The notes under the pieces are model-generated. The model had not been told where the DNA came from and made no database searches. It worked only from the letters and a program-made list of their open reading frames with translations. Both the position numbers and the translations under genes were made by a program. From assembly GCF_020907245.1 (NCBI RefSeq), contig NZ_JAJJWH010000024.1:1-61568 (forward strand): a stretch of DNA of 61,568 nt. Reading direction: 5' to 3'. This document shows positions 25,768 through 34,683 of this stretch, piece by piece (position 1 is the first letter of the stretch; every line of letters begins with the position of its first letter). Source of the DNA: Pontibacter harenae (GTDB taxonomy: Bacteria; Bacteroidota; Bacteroidia; Cytophagales; Hymenobacteraceae).

Positions 25768-25930
25768 AGACGTAAGACACAAGACTTAAGACCTTTAATT
25801 ATGTGTCCTTCCAAGCAGTCAGATTCTATTTTATATACTTTAATCTATTCCTTAGCTATTCTTGCCCCGCTTTTCCGAGACTGATTTCTATGTTACTTTA
25901 AAAATCTTGTGTCTTGATACTTGTGTCTAT
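25768..25930. repeat. imperfect inverted repeat between ccmB and ccmC
   Basis: Left arm AAGACACAAGACTT at 25774-25787 and right arm AAAATCTTGTGTCTT at 25901-25915, further extended by a repeated CTTGTGTCT. It is built from short CAAGAC-type words, like the sequences at 1864-1885 and 28490-28543. It is about 110 nt apart and lies in the ccmB-ccmC gap, where a strong terminator would break the operon. Confidence 0.5.
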
Positions 25931-25932
25931 AA

Positions 25933-26601
25933 TTACGAACGCCAAAGGTACGGGAATAAGATATAAGAAACAGTGACAACAATCATGTTTATGGCAAGCA
26001 AGGTTAGCAGTTCGTCGAGACTGGAACTGCGTTCAAGGCCGTCCATCGCATTTTTAGATATTTTAATCAGCATGAGCAGCATCGGCACAATGACTGGAAA
26101 ACTCAGTACCGCCATCAGAGTGCCGTTGTTAGATGCTTTAGAGGCAATGCCTGAAATCATGGTTAAGGAAGTTGAAAAACCGATGGCTCCCAACACCAAC
26201 GAAAGCAGGAACATAGGTATATCATCTACAGGATTGCCCAGCACCAGCGCATAAAATACAAAGCAAATCAGGGCCAGCACCAGCATCAGCAGTGTGTTAT
26301 ACACTATTTTGGCCAGTATTACCCCCTGCGGGCTCACGATAGAGTAAAAGTAGAGTAGCCGCCCACGGTTCTCCTGCATAAAGCTTTTGGCTATGGCATT
26401 TACCGAAGTAAACAGCAGGATAATCCAGAGGAGCGCATTCCAGACAGGTGCATCTAAGACGCCAGACCGCATACCGAAACTCAGGAAGCACACAAACACC
26501 GTGCTGCTGACGTACAGCAACATACCATTAAAAGCATACTTCTGGCGCCACTCCAGCACTAAGTCTTTCTTTACCAGGTATAAAACTTCTTTAAAAAGCA
26601 C
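25933..26601 (-). CDS. ccmB: heme exporter protein CcmB
   Basis: Membrane permease subunit of the CcmAB ABC transporter, which helps release heme-CcmE. It is 222 residues with six hydrophobic segments. Family-like features are the N-terminal LVKKDLVLEWRQKYAFNGMLLYV and RGRLLYFYSIVSPQGVILAKI. It is the first gene of the ccm cluster and begins 365 bp from phoU. The CcmA ATPase partner is not encoded in the window. Confidence 0.9.
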   Translation of the reverse strand: MLFKEVLYLVKKDLVLEWRQKYAFNGMLLYVSSTVFVCFLSFGMRSGVLDAPVWNALLWIILLFTSVNAIAKSFMQENRGRLLYFYSIVSPQGVILAKIVYNTLLMLVLALICFVFYALVLGNPVDDIPMFLLSLVLGAIGFSTSLTMISGIASKASNNGTLMAVLSFPVIVPMLLMLIKISKNAMDGLERSSSLDELLTLLAINMIVVTVSYILFPYLWRS

Positions 26602-26881
26602 CGTCTCCTAATTTTCCGCAAAGTTACGACACAAATAGTTGGGAAGGTAGTTTTAGAGGTTTAATTGCTCGCTAGGTTGCTGTTTGAATGATTTTTGGCT
26701 TGGAATTGCTCTACATATTGAGAAAATGAACAGAATTTCAGACTTTGTTGTGCGTTTTTACTGACAAATGGAAAGGTATAGAAAGCGTTAAGAGTGCTAT
26801 TATTCTGATGCCGTTTGGTTACCAGTGAAATATACAGCAGTGATCATATTGATGGCTTTAGCAAAAAAGAACACAAAAAAA
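26602..26881. other. intergenic stretch upstream of ccmB
   Basis: The 365-bp gap between ccmB and phoU holds the tandem hairpins annotated at 26882-26980. The part nearest ccmB shows no gene or clear motif. It presumably carries the ccmB promoter, but no TANNTTTG element was seen at a clear spacing. Confidence 0.4.
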
Positions 26882-26906
26882 AGCACGAACCGCTGTAGTT
26901 CGTGCT
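26882..26906 (-). terminator. phoU distal terminator hairpin
   Basis: Perfect 9-bp stem AGCACGAAC (26882-26890) with its complement at 26898-26906 and a 7-nt loop. On the minus strand it is followed by a long T-rich run. It is the second of two consecutive hairpins past phoU. Confidence 0.75.
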
Positions 26907-26929
26907 GCATATAATCTAAAGCTGTTGGC

Positions 26930-26980
26930 AGAAAGATCAGTAAGGTGTTGGCAACTTGTTAACACCTTACTGATCTTTCT
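26930..26980 (-). terminator. 20-bp hairpin across the phoU stop codon
   Basis: Perfect 20-bp stem, arms 26930-26949 and 26961-26980, 11-nt loop; the core is AAGATCAGTAAGGTGTT. The phoU stop (26967-26969) sits inside the upper arm. The last codons of phoU are thus part of a strong hairpin. It may help terminate or protect the 3' end of the pst-phoU mRNA. Confidence 0.7.
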
Positions 26981-27647
26981 TTTTCTTTTTGCGGGCCTTG
27001 TGGCGTAGCACTTTAGCGTCACGGTAAAAGATAATCTCTTCGGCAATATTAGTTACCTGGTCGCCAACACGCTCAAGTTTTTTGATGATGTTGTACAGGT
27101 GCAACCCAACTTCTATGCCTGCAGGATTATTGTTCATAAAAGATGCGATCACCTTATCTGATTTGCGGTAAATCTTGTTGAGAAGTTTATCCTGTTTTAA
27201 AATTTCACGTGCCGCTACAGGATCGTAAGTAATAAGGACTTGGCGGGATGCAACAAACATGCTGAGCGCAACATCATACATCTCGAGCAGACGGCTTTCT
27301 GCGGCAAGCTCCTGGGAAATAGGTTCGTGCAGTTTTTCTACGATGCGGCAAATACCTTCTGCTGTGTCGCCTATACGTTCTAAATTAGCGTTAATTTTAA
27401 GTACAGAAAGCACTTGGCGAAGGTCTACGGCCACAGGATTGAACAGGGCAAAGAAGTTCTCACACTGCCGATCTATCTTCACGTCATAGCGGTTTACCTT
27501 TTTCCCCAGCTTTATTACTTTGCCAGCGAGCTCTACGTCGTTCGTTAGCATGGCTTCGCGGCTGCTGCTAAGCTGGTACTCTACTATGTCCCACATCTCC
27601 AGGAGTTTTTCCTGAAGCTTGTTTAATTCTATATCTATTTGTGGCAT
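26967..27647 (-). CDS. phoU: phosphate transport regulator PhoU
   Basis: Two tandem three-helix PhoU domains (about residues 10-100 and 115-205) that couple Pst activity to the PhoR kinase and repress the Pho regulon when phosphate is plentiful. The metal-binding motif type is visible in RIGDTAEGICRI near 92 and RVGDQVTNIAEEIIF near 198. 226 residues including a lysine-rich tail. It is the last gene of pstSCAB-phoU, 58 bp beyond pstB. Confidence 0.95.
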   Translation of the reverse strand: MPQIDIELNKLQEKLLEMWDIVEYQLSSSREAMLTNDVELAGKVIKLGKKVNRYDVKIDRQCENFFALFNPVAVDLRQVLSVLKINANLERIGDTAEGICRIVEKLHEPISQELAAESRLLEMYDVALSMFVASRQVLITYDPVAAREILKQDKLLNKIYRKSDKVIASFMNNNPAGIEVGLHLYNIIKKLERVGDQVTNIAEEIIFYRDAKVLRHKARKKKKKDQ

Positions 27648-27705
27648 AAAGTCTAATGTCTAAATGGGTGAGATTACGTACGCAAGAACAAAAGTCTGGT
27701 GCTGC

Positions 27706-28470
27706 CTAACCGAAGCGGCCCGTGATATAGTTTTGTGTACGAGTATCGCTCGGACTAGTAAAAAGTGCCTTTGTTTTAGAGTGTTCTACCAACTCACCCA
27801 TATAAAAGAAAGCTGTATAATCGCTCACACGACCAGCTTGCTGCATGTTGTGCGTTACAATTACTATGGTGTAGTCGTTCTTCAGTTCGTGAATAAGCTC
27901 CTCAATTTTTGCCGTTGAGATAGGGTCAAGAGCAGAGGCAGGTTCATCCATCAGCAACACAGAAGGCGAAATAGCCAGAGCGCGTGCAATGCAAAGGCGC
28001 TGCTGCTGCCCTCCCGAAAGGGCTAGTGCCGATTTGTTCAGGTTATCCTTCACTTCGCTCCATAGCGCTGCCCGCTGAAGCGACTTCTCAGCAGTTTCCT
28101 GCAGAACAGCTTTATTCTTTATGCCTTGTAGCCGCAGCCCGTACACTACATTCTCGAAAATACTTTTGGGGAATGGGTTTGGCTTTTGAAACACCATACC
28201 CACTTCTTTGCGAAGCTCATCTACCCGAATTTTTTTGTCGTAAATATCTCTGCCGTCTAACAGAATATCACCTTCTGTTCTAAAGCCCTCGATAAAGTCG
28301 TTCATGCGGTTAAAAGTGCGCAGGAACGTAGACTTGCCACAACCCGACGGACCAATAAAAGCGGTTACGGCTTTTTCCTCCATGGCAATGTCTATACCTT
28401 TCAGTGCATGGAAGTTGCCGTAATAGGCGTTGAGGTTTTTAGCCTCCAGTTTATATACTTTCTTACTCAT
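27706..28470 (-). CDS. pstB: phosphate ABC transporter ATP-binding protein PstB
   Basis: ATPase of the high-affinity phosphate importer. Walker [10 protein letters not shown] (about 40-48), Q-loop [20 protein letters not shown] signature [16 protein letters not shown] (about 148-163), Walker [14 protein letters not shown], and a switch His in VTHNMQQA. 254 residues, typical. Gap of 96 bp from pstA contains a short inverted repeat (28490-28543). Confidence 0.97.
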   Translation of the reverse strand: MSKKVYKLEAKNLNAYYGNFHALKGIDIAMEEKAVTAFIGPSGCGKSTFLRTFNRMNDFIEGFRTEGDILLDGRDIYDKKIRVDELRKEVGMVFQKPNPFPKSIFENVVYGLRLQGIKNKAVLQETAEKSLQRAALWSEVKDNLNKSALALSGGQQQRLCIARALAISPSVLLMDEPASALDPISTAKIEELIHELKNDYTIVIVTHNMQQAGRVSDYTAFFYMGELVEHSKTKALFTSPSDTRTQNYITGRFG

Positions 28471-28489
28471 TGTTGATGACGATAGATGT

Positions 28490-28543
28490 AAGGCACAAGC
28501 TTAAAATATACTCTAATTTACAAATTTGAAAGCTTTGTGCCTT
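28490..28543. repeat. inverted repeat between pstA and pstB
   Basis: AAGGCACAAGCTT (28490-28502) and AAGCTTTGTGCCTT (28530-28543), one extra T, 27-nt loop. It lies inside the pst operon, with no T-run, and so is not an obvious terminator. It is similar in word use to 25768-25930. Confidence 0.5.
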
Positions 28544-28566
28544 CATGTTGATGCCTCGCATTTAGT

Positions 28567-29424
28567 TTACCACTTCACTTTCTTCTGCTGCCTCAATCTG
28601 AGGTATACGGCAATTCCGTTCAGTAGGAAGGTAATGCAGAGGAGTACAATAATGGCACCAGCTGCGTTCGTTAAAAAAGCCTCTTGTGGTCTGGAGGTCC
28701 AGTTGAAAATTTGAATCGGTAATACGGTGAATTCATCCAGTGGTGTGGTTGGGGCAAAAGGTACGTAAGCCAGCGCACCAATCACGATAAGCGGAGCCGC
28801 TTCACCTACTGCTCTGGAAAGCGCCAGAATGATACCTGTCAGTATACCACCAAACGAAGCAGGCAGCACCTGGTTCCAAATTGTCTGCCACTTAGAAGCT
28901 CCCAAAGCATAGGATCCGTCTCTTACGCTACGCGGTACTGCTTTTATAGACTCACGGGTAGTTACAATGATAATAGGCAAAATTAGCAGCGACAACGTAA
29001 GCGCCCCAGCTAGCAAACTGCCCCCTAAGCGCATCTGGCGTACAAAAATCTCAAGGCCTAGCAAACCATAAATGATAGAAGGTACACCAGCCAGGTTGGC
29101 TATGTTTATTTCCAGAAAATTAGCCAGCTTCGTTTTCCTTGAGTACTCTTCCAGATACACAGCAGCGCCTACGCCTAGCGGGAAAGCTATAACGGCAGTA
29201 AGCACGAGAATCCAAAGCGTGCCTGCCCAGGCAGTATAAATACCTGCACTGCTGGCTCTTCTGGAAGGCAGGCTGGTCAGAAAGTCCCAGTCGATGCGGC
29301 TTATGCCGTCTATGGCAATATCGATAAGGAAAACCGCCAGCACAACCAGCCCGATTAAGGTGCAGAAGATGCCAAAGATTTGGAAAGCCTTATCTTTATA
29401 TCGGTTAATGTCTGAGTTAGTCAT
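28567..29424 (-). CDS. pstA: phosphate ABC transporter permease PstA
   Basis: Inner-membrane permease subunit with six hydrophobic segments and the ABC-interaction loop [20 protein letters not shown] near residues 169-188. 285 residues fits. It overlaps pstC by 8 nt, so the two permeases are translationally coupled. Confidence 0.95.
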   Translation of the reverse strand: MTNSDINRYKDKAFQIFGIFCTLIGLVVLAVFLIDIAIDGISRIDWDFLTSLPSRRASSAGIYTAWAGTLWILVLTAVIAFPLGVGAAVYLEEYSRKTKLANFLEINIANLAGVPSIIYGLLGLEIFVRQMRLGGSLLAGALTLSLLILPIIIVTTRESIKAVPRSVRDGSYALGASKWQTIWNQVLPASFGGILTGIILALSRAVGEAAPLIVIGALAYVPFAPTTPLDEFTVLPIQIFNWTSRPQEAFLTNAAGAIIVLLCITFLLNGIAVYLRLRQQKKVKW

Positions 29425-30322
29425 ACTTTTCCTGGTATTTCTTTTTGATCCAGAAGCTGATGTTGTTCAAGGCAAACGTGAAGATGAACAGTGTTAAACC
29501 AGCGGCAAAAATAGTTCTATACTCCAGCGAGCCATGCGGCACATCGCCTAAACTTACCTGTACAATATAAGTGGTAATGGTTTCGATAGGCACCAGTGGG
29601 TTTAGCGTCAGGCGCGGCTGCTGGCCCGCAGCAATGGCCACAATCATGGTTTCGCCAACTGCCCTGGAAATAGCCAGAATAATAGAAACCAATATACCTG
29701 AAGATGCAGCTGGAACCATTACGCCAAAAGCCGTTTGCAAGCGGGTGGAGCCCATGCCGTAGGCTGCTTCACGCAAAGAGCGTGGCACGGCGCTAATAGC
29801 ATCTTCGCTGAGGGAAGAAATCATGGGGATGATCATGATGCCCATAACGATGCCAGCTGAAAGTGCGTTGAACCCAGCCAAACCAGGAATAAACTGCTGC
29901 AGAAAAGGCGTAACAACCGTAAGTGCGAAAAAACCATACACAACCGTAGGTATGGTAGCCAGAACTTCCAGCAGAGGCTTTATAATGGCTCTGAAAGTGC
30001 CATGGGCATACTCATTCAGGTAAATGGCAATAGTTAAGCCAATAGGCAGTGCTACGGCTATGGCTATAAAAGTGGTGAGGAAGGTGCCTGCCACCAGCGG
30101 CAGTATACCGAACTTCTTATCGGCAAACAGGGGAGTCCACTCTTTTTCTGTCAGGAACTCTACAATAGAGACCTCGCTAAAAAAGCTAACTGATTCTGAC
30201 AGCAGTACCCAAATAATACCTACTGTAACCAGTATGGTGATGGTGGCTGAGAGCCACAGCAAGCCCTCAATAATTTTTTCTGATTTTCTCAAGGTGCTGA
30301 AGGTGCTGTTTAGGTGAAACAT
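29417..30322 (-). CDS. pstC: phosphate ABC transporter permease PstC
   Basis: Second permease of the phosphate importer, six membrane segments. The EAA-like loop is [21 protein letters not shown] near residues 190-210, and the family stretch [18 protein letters not shown] is present. 301 residues. Starts 53 bp after the pstS stop. Confidence 0.95.
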   Translation of the reverse strand: MFHLNSTFSTLRKSEKIIEGLLWLSATITILVTVGIIWVLLSESVSFFSEVSIVEFLTEKEWTPLFADKKFGILPLVAGTFLTTFIAIAVALPIGLTIAIYLNEYAHGTFRAIIKPLLEVLATIPTVVYGFFALTVVTPFLQQFIPGLAGFNALSAGIVMGIMIIPMISSLSEDAISAVPRSLREAAYGMGSTRLQTAFGVMVPAASSGILVSIILAISRAVGETMIVAIAAGQQPRLTLNPLVPIETITTYIVQVSLGDVPHGSLEYRTIFAAGLTLFIFTFALNNISFWIKKKYQEKYD

Positions 30323-30375
30323 AAGTATAGCTTTGGCTTTGATGAATGCGGAAGCTATACTTGTGCTTTGTTTAG

Positions 30376-31380
30376 CTATTGTTGATTGTTTGCACTGGCG
30401 CCAACACCAGTTGCGAACTTCTGAAACTTCTGCTTCTGCTTGTTATACTCTTCCTCTGGCAGGGGAATATAACCCACTTCCTGGCTAAGTTCACCAGCGT
30501 TATCGAGGTAGAAGTTAACAAACTCAACCACTTCTGGTCTGGCTACTGCCTTAGAGTTAACGTAAATGAACAGCGGACGGGAAAGTGGTGTATAAGAACC
30601 GTCTTTTACTGTTTCTAATGATGGCAGAATTGCACCAGTGCCGTTGCTATCGTCTTCGTCGTTAACAGGTATTGCTTTCAGCTTACCCTTGTTTTCTTCG
30701 TAATATGCATAGCCGAAGAAACCCAAGGCATACGGGTCTGTCGAAACACCCTGCACCAACACATTATCGTCTTCGCTAGCGGTATAGTCGCCGCGGCTGG
30801 AGTGGCTTTTACCAACAATAGCCTCTGTAAAGTAATCATAAGTGCCAGACTCTACGCCTGCGCCATATAAGTGAAGCTCCTGGTCTGGCCACTCAGGGCG
30901 TACCTGATTCCAGCGTGTAATAGTGCCTTGTGCGCCTGGTTCCCAGATTTTCTTTAGTTCTGCTACTGTAATATCTTTTACCCAATCGTTCTCTGGGTGT
31001 ACTACAACCGTTAAGCCATCGTAGGCTACCGATAGTTGTTCAAAAGAAATATCATTTCCTTGTGCCGCAGCCTGTTCATCGGCATTCATAGCACGCGAGG
31101 CATCTACTATGTCAATATCGCCACGGGTGAATTTCTTCATGCCGCCGCCTGTGCCTGATACACCTACCGTTACTTTAACGTTAGGAGCCTCCGTGCGAAA
31201 TTCCTCTGCTACAGCCTCTGTAATAGGGTAAACGGTAGAGGAGCCGTCTATTTGGATGCTACCAGTAAGGTCGCTGTTCTCTCCCTCGCTGGTGTTGCCA
31301 CCGCAGGCAGCAAAAAACAAAGAACCGCTAATCAGGAGTGCTGTGTGCAGCTTCTTATTTGTAAGCTTAAAATTTAACAT
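30376..31380 (-). CDS. pstS: phosphate-binding lipoprotein PstS
   Basis: Periplasmic phosphate receptor of the Pst system. Lipobox ending in C26 (SLFFAAC) is followed by a GGNTSEGE linker. Ligand-binding residues appear in IDGSSTVYP near 45, the [16 protein letters not shown] loop near 80, and DASRAMN. 334 residues. It is the first gene of the operon, preceded by the Pho-box-like array at 31537-31594 about 150 bp upstream. Confidence 0.95.
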   Translation of the reverse strand: MLNFKLTNKKLHTALLISGSLFFAACGGNTSEGENSDLTGSIQIDGSSTVYPITEAVAEEFRTEAPNVKVTVGVSGTGGGMKKFTRGDIDIVDASRAMNADEQAAAQGNDISFEQLSVAYDGLTVVVHPENDWVKDITVAELKKIWEPGAQGTITRWNQVRPEWPDQELHLYGAGVESGTYDYFTEAIVGKSHSSRGDYTASEDDNVLVQGVSTDPYALGFFGYAYYEENKGKLKAIPVNDEDDSNGTGAILPSLETVKDGSYTPLSRPLFIYVNSKAVARPEVVEFVNFYLDNAGELSQEVGYIPLPEEEYNKQKQKFQKFATGVGASANNQQ

Positions 31381-31536
31381 AAGCCAGGTTATAGTTTTAT
31401 GGTTGATTTTTGGAGATTGTTAGAATACTATGTCCAATTTTTTGCTGTATACTTCAATGTGGATTAAGTAGTTATAAACAGCAGGGCAATCGGGCTGAGA
31501 AGAATGTTATGGTGTGATTTCTGTTGCAAAGTTCTG

Positions 31537-31594
31537 CACAAGTAAGCAGACCCTCTAATGTGGATTGTTATGTTATTGTTAAGTTTTTATTAAG
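31537..31594 (-). promoter_or_regulatory. Pho-box-like 11-bp array and -7 element before pstS
   Basis: On the minus strand three 11-bp units run CTTAATAAAAA (31594-31584), CTTAACAATAA (31583-31573), CATAACAATCC (31572-31562), with a weaker fourth ACATTAGAGGG. The array ends 6 bp before TACTTGTG (31544-31537), one mismatch from TANNTTTG. The array begins directly at the stop codon of the preceding porin gene. Tandem 11-bp spacing is the rule for PhoB/PhoP/SphR sites, so a phosphate-starvation operator is inferred. Confidence 0.65.
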
Positions 31595-31595
31595 A

Positions 31596-32783
31596 TTAAA
31601 GCGATAACTCCATCTGTAACCTAGCCTGTAGATAATCATCTATATTAGGCTGCCTTATGAGCGTAAAATCGCTTTGTACTTTTAAGTTGTGCCCCACAAT
31701 ATACCTGGAGATGCCAAGGGTGTATTGCTTTTCTGGAATGATACTTGTTGCTGCTGTAGGAGAGAAGGATGTGTAGCGACCTGCTATCTCCCAATCAATT
31801 GGGAAAACATATCCTACCTGTAAGTTTAAGGCTTCGCCTGTTACAAAAGTCTCTTCTACAGTGCCAAAATCAGTTCTGCTTACCACGGGGCCATTCAGAG
31901 CTTTACGGTTAGCATATTCGCCCATAAAAGACAAGCCTCTAAACTTAAACATAGCATCTACAAACCAGGTGCTCAAATCACGTTTCTCGCTCAGGAAAGA
32001 ACCTAACTGGCCACGTGATCTGGAAGCATTATCGTTATAGTCGTAGGAGGCGGCTATAGCAAGTTTAGGGGTGGGCTCCCGTTCCAGGTCACTAGATACA
32101 TAATCACCATCTCCTATAAACTCGCCAAACGGAAGCACCTCCAGGCGAGCAGTATAATCATAGCCACCTGTATTGGTTACAGTAATGTTGCGGCCTTCAC
32201 CCATAGATACGGAACCTATCTCGCGAAATACTACTCCGCCAATAGCATGCTCATTACGCAGTTGTATGCCAGCGTCACGATCTAGGTTAAACTGAGCGTT
32301 TAGAAGGCTGCGGTCTACGAATTGTAGGTTCTGAGAAGAAATAACACGCTCCCGATTTCCTGGTAACTTTGTCTGCCCAAACCATAAGAATAAGGTTTCT
32401 GTCATTTGCCACTTCGCAACAGCGTCCAGAACAACATTATCAGCTTGGTTGTTCTGTTCTAACAAGCCACTACCGATGTCGCTGTTGCTAAGGCCCAACT
32501 CAATTTTATAAACTACTCTAGGTGAGAGAACAAATCCATCAAACTTCAATCGTGCTCTGCGAATCAGAAAGCGGTCGTCCCAGTTCTTCGTTTCCTCATT
32601 GTGTTCACCATGATACAACATCTGAAAACGAGTGCTGAACTTAAGGCTAAAAGAAGAGTCGGCGGCTATGAAACGTAGACCGTTGCCAAACTTAGACTTG
32701 TTTATACTTTGTGCTGATGCTTTGGAAAACCATAGTAAGGAGGTTAAAAAAGCAAGTATAACAGCTAGCTTGTAACGGTTCAC
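31596..32783 (-). CDS. OprO/OprP-like phosphate-type porin (second of pair)
   Basis: Outer-membrane beta-barrel of the phosphate-selective porin O/P family. An N-terminal barrel start reads FSLKFSTRFQMLYHGE, then the family-like DDRFLIRRARLKFDGF segment near residue 65. The C-terminus ends in an aromatic-leucine beta strand (YLQARLQMELSL). The longest frame begins at ATG 32894, but a proper signal peptide (VNRYKLAVILAFL ... KASAQ) starts at GTG 32783, giving 395 aa. Probably co-transcribed behind the first porin, inferred phosphate-starvation controlled. Confidence 0.8.
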   Translation of the reverse strand: MNRYKLAVILAFLTSLLWFSKASAQSINKSKFGNGLRFIAADSSFSLKFSTRFQMLYHGEHNEETKNWDDRFLIRRARLKFDGFVLSPRVVYKIELGLSNSDIGSGLLEQNNQADNVVLDAVAKWQMTETLFLWFGQTKLPGNRERVISSQNLQFVDRSLLNAQFNLDRDAGIQLRNEHAIGGVVFREIGSVSMGEGRNITVTNTGGYDYTARLEVLPFGEFIGDGDYVSSDLEREPTPKLAIAASYDYNDNASRSRGQLGSFLSEKRDLSTWFVDAMFKFRGLSFMGEYANRKALNGPVVSRTDFGTVEETFVTGEALNLQVGYVFPIDWEIAGRYTSFSPTAATSIIPEKQYTLGISRYIVGHNLKVQSDFTLIRQPNIDDYLQARLQMELSL

Positions 32784-32890
32784 GATTACCTGAGTTTGGT
32801 GAGAGTCATAATTTAGATTGGTTCTTATACTGTAGAATTGAAGAAGAGGGTACAGCTGATGCAGAAAGAAAAATAAATAGGCAGTAGCAC

Positions 32891-32939
32891 GCACTCCTGT
32901 ACGAAAACGGCTATACCTACCGCTTTCGTACAGGAGTGC
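32891..32939 (-). terminator. 16-bp hairpin between the two porin genes
   Basis: Perfect 16-bp arms GCACTCCTGTACGAAA (32891-32906) and complement (32924-32939), 17-nt loop with a possible inner CGG/CCG pair. No direct T-run follows on the minus strand. It could attenuate transcription or stabilise the upstream porin mRNA, giving unequal expression. Confidence 0.5.
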
Positions 32940-32945
32940 ATGCTG

Positions 32946-34271
32946 CTAAAAGTTAAATTGAGCCTGAAGACGTAGCCTATTACCAAACTGCCTGTTGTAG
33001 AGATTGGCAGCGTTGCTTGTGGTGCGGTCAGCAATGCTATAGTCTGCTACCAGTTCGAAATTTTTGAAAGGTTGCCATTCTGCTCCTATTTCTGTTTCTG
33101 CAACCCTGTGGCTGGTCGCATCGCGTTCGTGCTTTTTGCCGCCTTTGTAGTATTGCAGCTTTATAAAAGGAATAAGCACCTGGTTGCCTACCTGCATTTT
33201 GTACATAGTTTGGGCATAGCCACCATGCAGCGGCTTAACTTTTATAGAAGAGGTAGCAGCGTCAAATTCAGGGCCACGGCCAACATTGTACTCTGCCTGA
33301 AAACCAAGTCTTTGCGGATACACAACCAAACTAGCGGCTACACGTTGGTCTATAAATCCTTCTTGTAGTTGTTCTTCTGACCCCACTTTTACGCCTGATG
33401 AAAGTTGATCTGGAGTAACAACATATTTACCAGAGTATGCCTGTATGCCTGGTTCTATAAATTGACCGTTAGCTAGCCTGATAGGGTAAGCAATACGGGC
33501 TACTGTATGTAGCTCATCGTTAGCGTCTGGTCTGTTGGCGGTTTGCCCGTTGAATACACCTAACCCAACTACACCGTAGTCTCCACTTCCTTTTAATCCT
33601 AAGCTGGTAAGCTCCTCAAACCGCTCTCTTATCTTTGACGGTGCCCAATAGAACATTACGGCCAAGTCGCGTTCATTCGCTAAAGCACTATTGATGGCGT
33701 CGTTACGATCTAGCGCCAAGCGGTTGCTGCTAGATTGCATGTTTTCGAAGCCATAGGGTATTTTGCTCTGCCCGATTCTAAGTCTAAATTCTTTCTTGGC
33801 GTCTAGCGCCAGGTCAAAATAAGCATCACGGAGTTGTACAAAGTTTAGGGTGTTACCACCAGGAGAGGAAGCAAAGTCTGGTTGGATATAAATAAATAGC
33901 CTCTCGTGAACATTGCCGCTGAATATAATACGTGTTCTTCTGATGAAAAGGCCGTTACCAGCTCCAAGCGACTTATCGCATTGGTCGCATTTTAATAATG
34001 GGTTGGTTTCGAGCAGGCGATTATACCTTACCTGTGCATAACCACGGATCGAGATTTTTTTATACCACGGAGTTTTACCAGGAGCCTCCTGTGTAGGAGC
34101 GGCAACATAAACAGTGTCAGTAGGTGCAAGGCTACTACTAACAGCTGATGAGGAATCTGCTGTAGTGTTTGAAAGTGTAGCGTTACTAGAATCAGATTTA
34201 CCTGATGCATTGTTTGCCAGAAAACTGGCAGATAACAACAGAGCAGCTGCTCCGCAAATAAAATTTTTCAC
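32946..34271 (-). CDS. OprO/OprP-like phosphate-type porin (first of pair)
   Basis: Outer-membrane porin of the phosphate-selective O/P family, 441 residues. Signal peptide MKNFICGAAALLLSASFLA, then a Ser/Thr-rich linker (residues 24-65) of unusual length. The barrel opens with KKISIRGYAQVRYN and the family's GNGLFIRRTRIIFSG stretch. A pair CDQCD near residue 98 may form a disulfide. It ends with a typical QFNF terminal strand. The Pho-box-like operator lies upstream at 34417-34460, so phosphate limitation control is inferred. Confidence 0.82.
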   Translation of the reverse strand: MKNFICGAAALLLSASFLANNASGKSDSSNATLSNTTADSSSAVSSSLAPTDTVYVAAPTQEAPGKTPWYKKISIRGYAQVRYNRLLETNPLLKCDQCDKSLGAGNGLFIRRTRIIFSGNVHERLFIYIQPDFASSPGGNTLNFVQLRDAYFDLALDAKKEFRLRIGQSKIPYGFENMQSSSNRLALDRNDAINSALANERDLAVMFYWAPSKIRERFEELTSLGLKGSGDYGVVGLGVFNGQTANRPDANDELHTVARIAYPIRLANGQFIEPGIQAYSGKYVVTPDQLSSGVKVGSEEQLQEGFIDQRVAASLVVYPQRLGFQAEYNVGRGPEFDAATSSIKVKPLHGGYAQTMYKMQVGNQVLIPFIKLQYYKGGKKHERDATSHRVAETEIGAEWQPFKNFELVADYSIADRTTSNAANLYNRQFGNRLRLQAQFNF

Positions 34272-34403
34272 TTATTCCGATTAAGGTGAGAATTAATCAA
34301 TTGCCAACTATAGTAGTCTCTTTTCTATAGCTGTAAACCTGCTTTTACAATTACAAGCGGGCAGTTAGTCAGGCTGCTGTTGCGCTTGTAATTGTTTGCG
34401 ATG

Positions 34404-34460
34404 CAAAGTAACGGAAGTAATGTTACCCGTTCTTTAAGTCAATGTTAAGCCAATGTTAAG
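34404..34460 (-). promoter_or_regulatory. Pho-box-like 11-bp array and -7 element before the porin pair
   Basis: Minus strand units are CTTAACATTGG (34460-34450), CTTAACATTGA (34449-34439), CTTAAAGAACG (34438-34428) and GGTAACATTAC (34427-34417). Five bases on is TTACTTTG (34411-34404), close to TANNTTTG. Two units differ by one base only. The spacing to the -7 element matches that at the TonB receptor and pstS promoters. Confidence 0.7.
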
Positions 34461-34558
34461 ATTTGTACGATGTGTGTGCAGTTCTTGCCTGTAAGAGTGT
34501 GCTTTATGAGTAGAGACTTGTGTTGTTTACATGTTCTTAATATAGGCTTTAATCTAAA

Positions 34559-34656
34559 TTAACATACAGATAACAATGTGTTAACATTGAGCGGTTAGGT
34601 TTAACATTAAGATAATTAGTGGATAACACTGACTTAAACTGACTGGTCTACTTTTG
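34559..34656 (+). promoter_or_regulatory. double Pho-box-like array and promoter of the TonB receptor gene
   Basis: A distal array has three contiguous 11-bp units: TTAACATACAG (34559-34569), ATAACAATGTG (34570-34580), TTAACATTGAG (34581-34591). After 9 bp a second array has TTAACATTAAG (34601-34611), ATAATTAGTGG, ATAACACTGAC and TTAAACTGACT (34634-34644). Four bases later is TACTTTTG (34649-34656), an exact TANNTTTG -7 element. No TTG -33 box is needed, as in activator-dependent promoters. The receptor ATG follows 28 bp on. Confidence 0.7.
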
Positions 34657-34683
34657 CAGCGAGACTAAAAACAAAGTATATCA

